In this document: piece after piece, positions 34,802-45,642 of the stretch
Layout of the letters: each line of letters starts with the position of its first letter
Numbering within the stretch: position 1 is the stretch's first letter
DNA from: Marsupella aquatica
Lineage: Eukaryota > Marchantiophyta
DNA: 64,000 nucleotides
Reading direction: 5' to 3'
NCBI GenBank assembly: GCA_973895155.1
Contig: OZ316896.1
Location: 3,100,001 to 3,164,000, forward strand
Notes under the pieces: model-generated
Databases searched by the model: none
The model's input: the letters and a program-made list of their open reading frames with translations, nothing else
What the model was told of the DNA's origin: nothing
Translations under genes and position numbers: made by a program

Positions 34802-36490
34802 TTTACAACTTGTCTGCTCGAGTTCCCTGATCGAGATAACCTGCAGCTATGATACCTATACATTTAGTGCATCCTGGAGATCTGGCTTTATTGACAACCT
34901 ATCGGCAAAATATCTAGACTCCTGCACGGTAGTCTTTCCAGTCAGTGTATATGTAACACTGAACTGACGCATGTAAGTAATTCTTATCAATTCCGGAACC
35001 GGGACGAGCAAGCTCAAGACATTTATTTGGCTGTAAACTATCACGAATTCAGACCTTATTATTCAACAATGGTCACTTAAACGAAGAGAGAATTGCTGCC
35101 GGGATCTTTCTATGGGCACAAACAGATCATGACCAAAAGTTTGTAGTGACGTCTGACTGTTCGAATTCGATTTCACACCATTGAAATGTCCATCTGAGAG
35201 TTAAGTTTTGGTCTCGACCGCTGCCTGACATCGTTCTCGTCTGGAATAAGATAGAAAGCCGAAAGGTAATCTATGGAATTGCAATTGAAGGACCTAGATA
35301 GTGAATGTACGAGCTCTATGTGCCGCGCTCTAATGTTCGTACCGGCGCGCATGTTAGACACGACATCAAGCAGTTCAAACGTTTGATTAAGGACCCCAAC
35401 AGACTGTAGAGCAAGACTCGATCCTCGACTTTCCAAATTCCCTCGATCAGAATCTCAAACATGGGAAACCATTTCAGAAAGAAGTATTGATGGTCATTTG
35501 GAACCGAATTCTGGAATGATCATGATGAGCCTGACCTCCTCACAGCGCTAGATGTGAGGCCTTACTAAGTGTAGGATAGTGTCGTGTACTTATTGGAGTT
35601 GTGATTTTTTGTGATTCTTCGGCCTTTCGTATGTTCGACTTAGTTGTTTTCACTCGCTGTTTCAATTCAAGAGGGGAGAAGAATGAGTTGGTTTGTACGT
35701 TCGTGAAGCGCTAGAGAGCTTATAATCTAAGGTCCCATCTGAGGTGCCTGAGCTTTAGTAGAGCTCTACAATACATGGCAGACAATTGCCTGTATTATTA
35801 TTATAAGGCAGAGAGCTCCGAAAATTCCAATCCCGGAATTTATAAGAAAATATGAATCAAATAAATGACCGCAAGGAAGGCCAGGGGCCTATCCTGGCAA
35901 ATAGCTTCTTAAATGGGGAGCGCAGGGTAGTCTGCTCTTTCTGACGGAATGTGAGTAGATCTTGCTTTCAAGGCAAAAAAGGATCTCTAGGTGATCTTCC
36001 AATCTTTGAAGTAGCTCCTACAGGAGAGATATGCTTAGTAGACCCCGTCTGGAAAAAGTTTGCTCAATCAACCCCCTCCATACTTTTCCCCAATCTGGGC
36101 CGTTGATGGACTTTTCGATCTCTGATCTGGACCGTTGATACACCTCAGGGGGTCGACCAAGTAACAAGTTTCATTTTGGGGTTCATCAAGCAAATACCTC
36201 CTCCTACAGATAGTGTGATTCTTTAGGTCAAATGCAAAGAATGTACAAGAACTCACAGTAAGTGTAAATTGTGCTAGGAAAAGCAGTGGTTAAGTATTGT
36301 ATAGATGGTTCCATTAGTCCCAAGGGAGGGAACATAAATCTTGCACAGAACAGAGGTTACTAGCCGTTAACCATTTCTACTGCACGCTCTTTTTCTCATT
36401 ATTTGGTGCCCCTAAATGTACAGCCTAATTTTCCTGACAAGATTAGTTTACTTTCCCTATGTTCATGGAAGGGTTTTAGTCTAGCTGTAG
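34802..36490. other. Intergenic, nothing recognised
   Basis: Short frames only. It includes the upstream region of the minus-strand SANT-B3 gene. No ordered repeats of note were seen. Confidence 0.5.
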
Positions 36491-36492
36491 AT

Positions 36493-36970
36493 CTTGGTAG
36501 CAAATTGAATCACCTTGAAAAGAGCTCGGTCAACAATTTTGGATTCTGAGTAGAATTGGGTGAGATAGGGTCCCCACAATTTTGCAAAAATCCACCCTGT
36601 CGAAGCTGAAGAAGAAAGTCGAAACCAAATCTGAGGAGAACCGTGGCGAAATTCAACTGTTTGGGCCAATCTTGGGATCGATTTGAAGCACCTCGAGAAG
36701 AGTATTCTGAATCAGTTAACAAATCCGGATTCTGAGTAGAATTGAGTGAGATATGGTCTCGACAATTTTGCAAAAACTCACCCTGCCGAAACTGAAAAAG
36801 AAATTCTAAATCTAATCCGAGGAGAACCGTGGCTCAAACCCTGATCGAGTTTCGGTAGGCTCGATTTTTGTGAAATTGCTGGGACCACATCTCACTCAAT
36901 TCTACTCGGAATTCAGATTTGATAACTGTTTGGGAAAGCTCTTCTCGAGGCGCTTCAAATCGATACCAAG
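36493..36970. repeat. Two direct and one inverted copy of a ~110-160 bp repeat
   Basis: Direct copies at 36493-36646 and 36671-36832 share GGATTCTGAGTAGAATTG, ACAATTTTGCAAAAA and GAGGAGAACCGTGG. An inverted copy at 36862-36970 matches the start of the same unit (on minus CTTGGTATCGATTTGAAGCG). Copies 2 and 3 can form a long hairpin around a ~30-bp loop. No coding content is recognised, so this may be a small RNA source or a damaged foldback element. Confidence 0.75.
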
Positions 36971-37700
36971 ATCAGCCCCAATGGTCGAGTCGAGCATAGA
37001 AGAGAACAGGGTATTGTGGAGATATATACTCTTGTGGAGCCCATACTCGAAACTCATGAAAAAGTCCACAAACATCTCTATCAGCTGAACCCCTTTGCCT
37101 CATGTAAGTTCATGCAAATATATTAATTCGACAACCTTTCAGTAGTGGCCGAGGAACTATCTGCCTTCTCTAAACTGAAATATCTATAAAGATCTGCAAC
37201 CTTGAATTGAGACTTCGGGAAGCCTCCAGGTACTACATCAATGAATGCTTAATCTAGAACTACAGCTGTACACAATCTTTGGGGCCTTAACCCGTAATGA
37301 TACCCCAAAATTAATGTAGCTCCAGGAAGACGCCGTCTGCAATACAAAATCGTAGGGATACAAACAGCAACCCTACTATGAAAATCTGGATATCCAGTGA
37401 TGCAACATCCACAAATCCTTTCAAATCGTTCTTTTGTGATCGATTCAAGTCGGGAAAGTAAATGGCATGACGGCTAGAATTAGATTGAACGCCCGTTTGT
37501 CTGGCTTCTGAGATTGCCCATCCCTACAGAAATTAGCTGGCCAGGCTTGACTTATTCGAGGGTCTGCCTGCGATACTGTTTCGTTGAACATTTCAACAAA
37601 TTTAAGAAAAGAAATTTACCATATTGATGGTCATGTTCAGAATCTGTAAACTAGCTCTCCTGGAGTTTCTGTCTCATCCCACAGTGTCGTTCCATTCGCC
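36971..37700. other. Downstream flank of the first GTPase gene
   Basis: Nothing recognised apart from the 3' flank of the minus-strand GTPase gene that ends at 37701. Confidence 0.5.
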
Positions 37701-39194
37701 TTAGGAATCAAAATTCATCCCGTGTCCATGAAGATTGTCACGAGCTTTATCGGCACGAACTACCTTGCGAAACTGCTGCCATAGTGTCACTCCACTACCA
37801 CGAGCTTGCGCCACTCTTTCGGATGTTGCTGCTAGAGCTCTGTCTCTCATATTCGTCTTGGCTTTCGTGAGGTTACCGAAATGTGCTACTTCGCTATCGA
37901 CAGTCATCTTCGAAAACTTTCCGTAGTTACCAATCACTTCATTTCTGTTTAATTTCACGAGACCCTCCTCGAGCTGCCTCAGAGATTCCAATCGATCAGC
38001 CTGGTTTTCCTCCTCCAACTCGTTGTCGTTCTCAACTACCGGCTGGAATTGGACGCTTAGAATATGATTACAGCCGTTGAACTGCGTCCGCAATCTCTCC
38101 ATGTGCTTGTCTATCCACTCTGGGGTTGAATTGGTAATCACTACGGTGAAGTTGTTTGCAATCTGTTCACCGAAAAGGCGCAGAAAGAAATTCCAGGTAT
38201 CCTCTTCTAGCAAGTCGTGGCGATCTTGCTTGTACACGTAAATGTAATGAGTGAAAATTCCGTGTTTCTCGTCTATATCTTCAAAAATCTTCATCACAGC
38301 AGTCTTTGTATCTATGGTGTTAAGTTCGTCTCTAGTTTGTCCTAGACCCGGCGTATCAACGACGAACCACTTAGCATTAAAGCCAACCTCGACTTGATCA
38401 GTTTTCCCTCTCGCACCTGAGGAGGTAGCTAATGGTTTAGCCTCAGGGTCCAGCTTTCCTTTCGTCAGCATTTGAGCGAGAGTCGACTTCCCACTGCCCG
38501 TCCTCCCAAACAAAATTACTTTGACAGGAGCCCAAGGTCCATGCAAATTGTGCACTTCGGGAAACTTGAAAAATCTCATCGTCGGGATTTCTAGCTTCGC
38601 CCCAACTTCTAGTGCCCCATATTGCAACATCACATCGCAAAGATCTTTAAATCGTACTTTGGCAAGGTTCTGTTTTACTATTACCCTTTGCATGCCATCC
38701 TCACGGCGCTTCACCATGAACACTAGAAACGTAATCGGTGCTTTGGCCGGATTGAAAATGTAACGCAACAGACCCAGCCAAGTAGGCAGATCTGTGCTCC
38801 GAGAGCTCGTCCTAGAGGACAAGTCGGGCGGAATTGTATTGATCACACATACCACAGCCACTTCCTTGCCTTTCAGCTCCTGTAAGCGATTCCAACTTAT
38901 CCACAAAGGTGCAATTCGTCTCATCTCTTCATCATCTGTTGCCTGCTCCTTCTGGAAGGGTGACGTGTTCACAACAATTTCTCTGAATTTCATCTTTTTG
39001 TTCATCTTGAAAGGTGCGGTGTTGTACGCTGAAGCTGCCTCCCCGGGGAGGTCCTGTAAACTCCTGCCATAAATTTCCCCGCCCAAAGTTTGTGATACTG
39101 GTTCAGGTTCCAGGGCGAGAGCCTTCGCGGCATATGTTTTGTATTCTTGATCAGACCCAACAACTAGGATCGCCTTCTCAAAGTCCAAGTCCAT
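37701..39194 (-). CDS. AIG1/IAN-type (GIMAP-like) GTPase with N-terminal pseudo-GTPase domain, 497 aa
   Basis: A single-exon frame. The C-terminal half is an AIG1-type G domain: P-loop GRTGSGKS (230-237), switch II DTPGLG (280-285), then IFTHYIYVYKQDRHDLL and NFTVVITNS (348-356), followed by a helical tail with a basic C-terminus. These GTPases act at membranes in plant and vertebrate immunity or stress. The N-terminal 215 residues repeat the pattern in degraded form: AILVVGSDQEYKTYAAKAL (8-26) stands where a P-loop would be, and IVVNTSPF (73-80) where DTPGL would be. A CVIN strand and an ITFLVFMVKRRED strand follow. Start at 39194 (MDLDFEKAI) because its paralogue at 57395 starts the same way. 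Upstream DNA is homologous to that of the paralogue. No introns were needed. Confidence 0.85.
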   Translation of the reverse strand: MDLDFEKAILVVGSDQEYKTYAAKALALEPEPVSQTLGGEIYGRSLQDLPGEAASAYNTAPFKMNKKMKFREIVVNTSPFQKEQATDDEEMRRIAPLWISWNRLQELKGKEVAVVCVINTIPPDLSSRTSSRSTDLPTWLGLLRYIFNPAKAPITFLVFMVKRREDGMQRVIVKQNLAKVRFKDLCDVMLQYGALEVGAKLEIPTMRFFKFPEVHNLHGPWAPVKVILFGRTGSGKSTLAQMLTKGKLDPEAKPLATSSGARGKTDQVEVGFNAKWFVVDTPGLGQTRDELNTIDTKTAVMKIFEDIDEKHGIFTHYIYVYKQDRHDLLEEDTWNFFLRLFGEQIANNFTVVITNSTPEWIDKHMERLRTQFNGCNHILSVQFQPVVENDNELEEENQADRLESLRQLEEGLVKLNRNEVIGNYGKFSKMTVDSEVAHFGNLTKAKTNMRDRALAATSERVAQARGSGVTLWQQFRKVVRADKARDNLHGHGMNFDS

Positions 39195-39960
39195 GGTATA
39201 TTGGAAAGGTACAGTACCTGCACCGTGCCTACGGCGTGCTCTGGGCTTGGGGCACCTACCTCCTGGCTGCTGCTACAATGAAAGAAGGAAGAACTTACAA
39301 AAGTGGTGTCTGTTGCAAATACTACAACGTACACATCCAATGGTCTATCAGAACCAGGGAAAATGCACTAGCGGCCCGGTCAGTCGACCTCAATCGGCCC
39401 ACACACGCCCCACACTCCAATAGTTGAATTACCGCGACCTAATCTGCCAGAGATTCAAACTCAGCCATTTAAAATCATTGGAGGCTGTCCCTCGAGGCGG
39501 ATATCTGTGACTGATCTTGCTGTCGAGGATTCACCATCATTCTGTTCCAGGTGCGATAGATGGAGGCTGAGCCCAGCAGCCTGGAGACAAGCTAGCTCCT
39601 GAATCACAGAATTCGAAGATGTAATGGGTTAGATGGCTAGACAAGCTCGCTGGTAGCCAGCCTTGAGTGCTCAAATCCACGATCACACCTGCTGCTGAAG
39701 CCTCAGCACGAACAACTCCCATTGCACAAAATAATTACGGAAGCAGGAGACTAGTGAGATCCTCAGACTACAGCTGCTCTTCTTCCCAGTCCCAGCGATG
39801 AACCAACCGGCGACACAGTCGATCAATCTAGCACCGTCAGCCAGAAGGATCCGAGATGAACACGACCATACGCGGTCCTTTCGGCTAGCGATCAATTCGA
39901 GACTCATTTACGCGCATTTTCTCGAAGACACTGACGACCAATTTGGGTCTAGACTCCAGC
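39195..39960 (-). promoter_or_regulatory. Upstream module shared with the GTPase gene at 57.4 kb
   Basis: Read on minus, the ~220 bp before the start codon match the DNA before the start at 57395 (for example AGCAGCAG followed by a GGGAGGTAGG-like block, GGGCCGCTAGT, and GACCATTG). A farther block (about 39600-39700) matches 56.93-57.03 kb (CCAGCGAGCTTG, TCTGTGATT). This indicates duplication of gene plus upstream region. No individual regulatory site can be named. Confidence 0.65.
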
Positions 39961-40048
39961 TAGACTGATGATGAAGAATCTCGCTCAGGTAAGCCCTCCC
40001 CGGCATCTGTACAATCCCTTCCCCGGATCAGCCCTCCTTACTCGAACT

Positions 40049-40411
40049 GTGCACAAGATAACAAGTTGACCTGGATGGAGGCCTGAAGACTGAATTCCTA
40101 CCTGCTTCGAAATTACCTGATCGAATTATAGTCCTGAGCAATAACGAGTTGAACCGTGGGCTCCTGAAATCCCCCGACGAAGGAATTCTGATTCCAGAAC
40201 GGAGTTTTCGAAGCATGGTTACTCGCACTACCGCACTGTGTACACGATAACAAGTTGACTTGGATGGAGGCCTGAAGACTGAATTCCTTTCTGCCTACGT
40301 GAAGGGATTATACTCCTGAGCATGAAAGAGTTGAAAGTGAGCTCATGAAACCCCCAAAACGAAGGAACTTCTGATTTTAGAAAGGAGTTTTCGAAGTTTT
40401 CGAAGCAGCCA
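40049..40411 (+). repeat. ~170-bp direct duplication
   Basis: Copies at about 40049-40222 and 40239-40411 share ATAACAAGTTGAC, TGGATGGAGGCCTGAAGACT, GAATTCC and GGAGTTTTCGAAG. Divergence is about 20 percent by eye. No coding content is recognised. Confidence 0.75.
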
Positions 40412-42855
40412 TTTTTACAGTCCATTGCGCATAAGTGCATTCACTTTAGGCTGGGGTGTAATTCCCTATATATGACGCTGCTTTCCTTTGGAAAACTCAT
40501 AGGAAAATGCACTGTTTATACTTGCAATTAGTCAGCTCTCACCAAACATAAAAATAGCACATGTGCTTTAATCAGTTACAGCAAGGAAAACATGTAAAGT
40601 AGTTTCTTGCACTTATCCAGGTGAATCATGTGGTATCTGGGCTTAGCATATGAGGAGTGTGTGTAATATGACAACACATGTGAGAAAGTGCAGATTGAAG
40701 TGATCTCCCAAGCACTTAATAAATATATACTGGGTAGTGCAACCATGCTGGGTAGTGCAACCACCAAGGTCTAGACCCTTAGGATTGTTATTGTAACTTA
40801 AACACACCATTTTTGAACCGAAAAAATTGACAACAATTAGGGAGACCCCTTGTTGGGATGGATAATCATAACTTTAATATCATTTCACATCACCAGCCCT
40901 GCTATTTTTGCCAAGTTGTTAAATTTGGGTTTGAAATGTGTTATGCAATCAGGTTTTAAGGTTGTGATGCAGCCCATCTACTTAGATTAAGGTTCATCAA
41001 GCTAGGCTTAGCTTTTTTTGTTGAACAAATAACTGCTACTCAAAGTGAAGAGCAGCTGTATCTTCCCAATGGACGGTTCAGAATCACATCTTGGAAAGCA
41101 GGAAAAAGTCCAACATTCAAGCTAGCAAAACTAACCTACAGTCATCATTTATTCTCATTGATTTCACTGAGCTGTTAGAGAACAAAACTAAGCTCATCCT
41201 GGAGAAGGGAACCATCCCTGCAAATTAATCAAGGTTGTTTGAGTACCGTTCTTTGTTAAGTTGCTACAGCTTGGACGACTGCTTGGCTCAATGGAGGAGG
41301 AACTGAATTCAGGTGGAAACTGGTTCTGGCTTGCTGTAGTGCTGGGGTTTCAATATGACTAATTGAGTTTAATCACTTGACTTGAATTTGGGCACCCACA
41401 ATTTCAGAATCCATTTAGAATGGTCTCTGACAATTCTTGAAGGGCTCCCAACCATTCTGGAAGGGCACTCATGCATATTGTGTGAAAACGGTACGTCTGC
41501 TCTCTACATTGATAGCTAAAGTTACTCTCGGTCACCTTTTGTGAGAACAACATATTTTTGGGTGAACTTTTGTGAGAACCACATATTTTTGGTCTGTGAC
41601 CCAGTCCGTCACTTTTTTGGGAACCACATATTTTTGGTCTATGATCTGGGTTTGAATTGACTGACAAGTTGTTGTATTGTCCGAACACAAGCAGTTATCC
41701 TACATGAGCAACACTACAACTTGTCATTTGTTGGCTCTAAAAGAGGTGTTGTATATTTGCCTATATTCCCAAGCCTGTTGGGACAAGCCTGGGCCGGGGC
41801 TGGGTTGGGGTTGGGCCGGGTTGGGGTAGGGTGTGGGTAGGGGGCCGGGATGATGGGGTGTGACACATGTCAGATGTAGGGGTCCAGATCCCTCATTTAT
41901 CGGACAAGTACAAACCTGGTCTCCTAGCATTTTGACCCGGCCTCCTAACATTTTGGTCAAGGAAAAGGGAAAGCTCAGGAATGAGGTGGTTTGAGAGGCT
42001 CCAATAGCTGGATGACTAATTGCGTTCACGTGGCTTGAATCTCTTCTTTGCCATGACCTGAGCTTTCCTTATAGCAGCGCGCAATCTGAAATTTCCGAAG
42101 CGCAAAAGGCATAATTAATTCTATAGATGTTCCAGACGGTTCTTGTTCATTAACGCACTTTTGGGAATGAGACTGTCAGATTTCACGCAGAAGGTCGACA
42201 TTGTTTGAGGCATTCAATTTCCTGAAGGTCTACTACATTTCCAGCTCGACAATTGCACTGTCCCGGCACTGACCCTTGAACGTGCTGAAGAGTTAAAATC
42301 TCGGGATTCAGCACTTTAATGCGCGTAACATCGTTTGCAAAGCTCCTTGAGAGGCAATCACTTGCGCCCTGGCTACCTTTCAAGACCGTCATGGCAATTT
42401 TCGTTTCCAGTAGTTGGTTACTCAGATAAAACGCTGTTAACTTTTAGGAGACTGAGACTCTTCAAACATCGATAAACATCTACAATTCCTCTCAGATTCC
42501 GACATTTTGCAAGCTCTACATTTTTATTGTGTGCACAATCTGCCACCCGTGCCTTTCGTGTGCATTTGTGTAGAACCAAATCTCACGGCCCCTACAAAAT
42601 CAGAAAGGCCCCAAACCTCTAGGATAGGGGGAACACAGCTGACAATCTCCAATTTGTGCTCTTAATTACAAGGCTCTTCCGAGCTGGGACCTTTGAAGGA
42701 TTCCCAGGTACATCGACGACAACCTAAAACTACGGGGGTATGTAATATTTGTGACAGTAACTCACTACAAGAATCAGGCACGAGGACCTCACTGTTTTTG
42801 AAGTTACGTTTGGGAATTGGCCTGATAGGTAGAAATGCAACTACTTGGGACCGTT
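40412..42855. other. Intergenic, with local repeats and a G-rich tract
   Basis: No gene recognised. At 41570-41650 the word CCACATATTTTTGGTCT recurs. A G-rich tract lies at 41788-41850 (listed separately). The right end is the 3' flank of the GTPase gene ending at 42856. Confidence 0.5.
41788..41850 (+). other. G-rich tract with quadruplex potential
   Basis: About 63 bases with nine or more runs of three to five G separated by one to five bases (words such as GGGCCGGGGCTGGG and GGGTTGGGGTAGGG). It fits the usual G-quadruplex pattern several times over. It is not the plant telomere repeat TTTAGGG. Confidence 0.7.
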
Positions 42856-44295
42856 TTAGGGACGAGTACTCTTGAACATCCTCTTCCATTTGTTCCCATC
42901 TCGTGGATTAGTATTTGCGACGCCTTTGGCTGTAGAAAAAAGAGCTCTGCCTCGCATACGGTTCGTTGCACCTTTCCCCGAAATTGTTCGAGCTCTGCCT
43001 ACCGCACGTTTCGTTGCATCTTTCACCGAACTGACGGATTCACGGAAACCGTGGCCCTCAGTTGTCTTAGAAACCTGTCTAGTTTTGTTACATTCCACCG
43101 GATGTCTGCCTAGAATAGCAAGACCTTCCTCGAGCTGCTTCAGAGATTCCACTCGCACCTTGCAGTTTTCCTCCTCCAGTTCTTTGTCGTCGGGCTCGAT
43201 CGTCGGGAAGTCGGCGCTGAGAAAACTTTCGCAACCGGTGAAACTCTCCCGCAAAGCATCCATGTGGGTTTCCACCCAGGCCTGGCCTGAATTAGTAATC
43301 ACTACAGTGAAGTTGCTTTTGATGTGTTCTCCAAAAATTTGCATAAAGAACCTCCAGATCTCGTCGTCCAGCGTGTCAAAGCGATCTCGTTTTTTCACGT
43401 ATATGAAATGAGTGAAAAGTCCGTGGGTCAACTGGATCTCTTCAAACATCTTCATCGCGAGATGATGTGTGGATGTGGAGCTAAGTTTTTCTGACGGTTT
43501 TCCTAGACCTGGCGTATCAACAACGTACCAGCCTCTACCCTGACCATGTTTGACTCCAAGGCTCTTTCCATCGACACCTGAGTTGGAAGGAAAAGCGTTG
43601 GAACAAGAGTCGAGCTTTTGCAGGGTAAGCATCTGAGCAAGAGTTGACTTGCCGCTGCCCGTCCTCCCGAACAAAATCAGTTTGACAGGCCGGTTGGAAA
43701 TATGTAGCTCTTCTCTAGGTGTCAAAACGGAAAGCGTCAGGGGGATCTCTGGGTCCTCCCCAACCTTCGGTACTTGCCGACGAAAAACAATATTGCTCTC
43801 TTCAAATCCGTCCTGTACAAGGAGTTCTCTGATTCTATTCTTCGTAGTGTTGGTACTGACATTCTCGCTACCCTTTATTCGCACAACTATTGTAATCGTT
43901 GCTCGACAATTGAGGAAAATATCAGCCAGCAGAGTGAGCCAAGCATATATACGTCTATGCAATTTCGATTTCGAAAGATTACATTTGTGCTGAAGCGAAG
44001 TTAAATCTATCACACACACAACGGAAACCAACTTGCCAAACAGCTCGTTCAAGATATTTGATGAAATCCAATCATCTACAATTTCTGTCAAGTTTCTTCC
44101 TTCCATGATCTTTCGGTTAACATTCCAGGATGTGGATTCGACAACTACTGGCCTCCCTTCCGTCCTATAATTTACAACCCCTGCCTCAGTCCTTCGAACT
44201 TCCCCTCCACTATGACGCTTGGCGAGGGCCTCTGAGACATGAGCTTTGTACTTGCTATAAGCTCCGACAACCAGGATGACCGGTACAAAGGCCAT
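42856..44295 (-). CDS. AIG1/IAN-type GTPase with N-terminal pseudo-GTPase domain, 479 aa
   Basis: A single-exon frame with P-loop GRTGSGKS (210-217), DTPGLG (260-265), a THFIYVKKRDRFDTL segment and NFTVVITNSGQAW. The N-terminal domain has the same degenerate G-domain layout: VPVILVVGAYSKYKAHV (4-20) with no GKS, VVVEST (50-55) in place of DTPG, and a VSVVCVID strand. The C-terminal 70 residues are strongly basic (GRARTISGKG, KWKRMFKSTRP), perhaps a membrane-contact tail. I start at 44295 (MAFVPV, good context GCCATGGCC) because the longer frame runs into a TTCTTGCAG acceptor. More diverged from the genes at 37.7 and 57.4 kb than those are from each other. Divergent neighbour: the single-domain GTPase at 45643. 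Confidence 0.8.
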   Translation of the reverse strand: MAFVPVILVVGAYSKYKAHVSEALAKRHSGGEVRRTEAGVVNYRTEGRPVVVESTSWNVNRKIMEGRNLTEIVDDWISSNILNELFGKLVSVVCVIDLTSLQHKCNLSKSKLHRRIYAWLTLLADIFLNCRATITIVVRIKGSENVSTNTTKNRIRELLVQDGFEESNIVFRRQVPKVGEDPEIPLTLSVLTPREELHISNRPVKLILFGRTGSGKSTLAQMLTLQKLDSCSNAFPSNSGVDGKSLGVKHGQGRGWYVVDTPGLGKPSEKLSSTSTHHLAMKMFEEIQLTHGLFTHFIYVKKRDRFDTLDDEIWRFFMQIFGEHIKSNFTVVITNSGQAWVETHMDALRESFTGCESFLSADFPTIEPDDKELEEENCKVRVESLKQLEEGLAILGRHPVECNKTRQVSKTTEGHGFRESVSSVKDATKRAVGRARTISGKGATNRMRGRALFSTAKGVANTNPRDGNKWKRMFKSTRP

Positions 44296-45642
44296 GGCAT
44301 GCTGATTCACCCCACAGTACAGGTGTGGGGCGTGCTCAGGTCCTTCGCTAAGTTGGTTTGCCCCTCCTAGTAGCTGCAAGAAATAACCATTAAAAGTTCA
44401 CATTATTCTTTACAAAAAGATGTGACATTCGCGTCTCTTCAAATCAACTAACTAGCTCAAGATTCACAGTGGGAAGACATTGATCTAGCCGGCAATAGGG
44501 TATGATGCTGACCGTATGGCTGATTTCAAATATCGCACCTAGACGAAGATCCCAGTGTTGTCGATCCTTCTGACCAAGGAGCAAATTTAAACAGATATGC
44601 CGTCTCAACAACTTTCCGACTAGCAATTACTTCAAAACAGCGATCGAGACTTGAGGATGTCCAACAGTGTAGTGGATCCAGAAATTTTCATCTCGCTGAC
44701 AATTGCTAGTAGCCTCTATCGTGTAGCAGCACTTACATGTGAGAATAGTCCTGGCCAAAATCTTACTCCATGAAAACGTACTCAAGCAGGCTACACCACG
44801 CCTTCACACAGCACGTTGCACCGCACCGAGGAACAAAACCAGAAAATGAACATTTAAACGCGCACCAATCACAGAGAGTTAGTTGCTTGGACAAGACTCA
44901 ATACTGAAGGCGTGATCGACCAACGAATCAATCCACGAAATACACACAAACAGCATGAGCGGAGCTGACGAAGGTATAGTGAGCTAAACAAGGCGATTTG
45001 AAAACGTGTGAGACTTGTAATGGCATCTACTCTTCCTGCCGCGTGCTTGGAAGCTCCCGGCTACGGTTCTGGTAGTACACCGCTCGGGGGCTCTTTTCCT
45101 TTCCGTGTTAGATTGAGCGGAGAGACCCCATTATGGGAATCAGAAAAATGTTTGATTCCACGAACATAGCGGTGCTCCAGCCGCGTGCTTGGAAGCTTCC
45201 TTCTCCAGTAGGGGTACATTCTTCGGGCCCTTTTTTTCAAAGGTCCTAATTGACCGGAGCAACAAATATGGGAATCAGAGTACTGTTTATTCTCTCAAGC
45301 TGTAGAAAGTCTATTCCCGCGTCCAAGCCAAAGCATCTACAGTAGGGGCGCGATGGAAAGCCCTGGCTCGGAACAGCTGCGAGGACTGACCTCCATATTG
45401 ACTTGGATCACAGCAGCGAAAGACCAAGATGTCCACTCTGTTTGTGATTGCGAAAGTTAATGTATATATACATTAGGTTTCATTCGTAGGAGTAACTTAA
45501 TGTGAATGAGAAGCTTACAAATTTCATTCGTCGGAGTAACTAGTGCCTCAGTCTTGTGAAGCTTACAAATTTCATTCGTCGGAGTAACTAGTGCCTCAGT
45601 CTTGTGAAGCTTACAAATTGCTTCAGGACAGCTTGAACCACG
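44296..45642. promoter_or_regulatory. Shared upstream region of two divergent GTPase genes
   Basis: 1.35 kb between divergent starts. It holds a duplicated block (about 45025-45160 and 45170-45295, each with GCCGCGTGCTTGGAAGCT and later ATGGGAATCAGA) and 48-bp tandem repeats close to the plus-strand start. A third copy of the duplicated block lies at 53.98-54.42 kb. No specific factor site is claimed. Confidence 0.6.
45511..45620 (+). repeat. 48-bp tandem repeat just upstream of a GTPase start codon
   Basis: Units start AAGCTTACAAATTTCATTCG at 45511 and 45559, with a partial third at 45607. A diverged unit precedes them (from about 45478). The array ends about 23 bp before the ATG at 45643, so it is probably in the leader or core promoter. 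Confidence 0.85.

Noticed and set aside
41404-42029. Minus-strand frames of 94 and 101 codons
   Set aside because: One is built of short duplicated words, the other spans the G-rich tract and is Pro-rich; neither resembles a protein.
44296-44379. Upstream start at 44379 for the second GTPase
   Set aside because: The extra 28 codons cross a TTCTTGCAG acceptor-like site and have no counterpart in the paralogues; the Met at 44295 has a better context.
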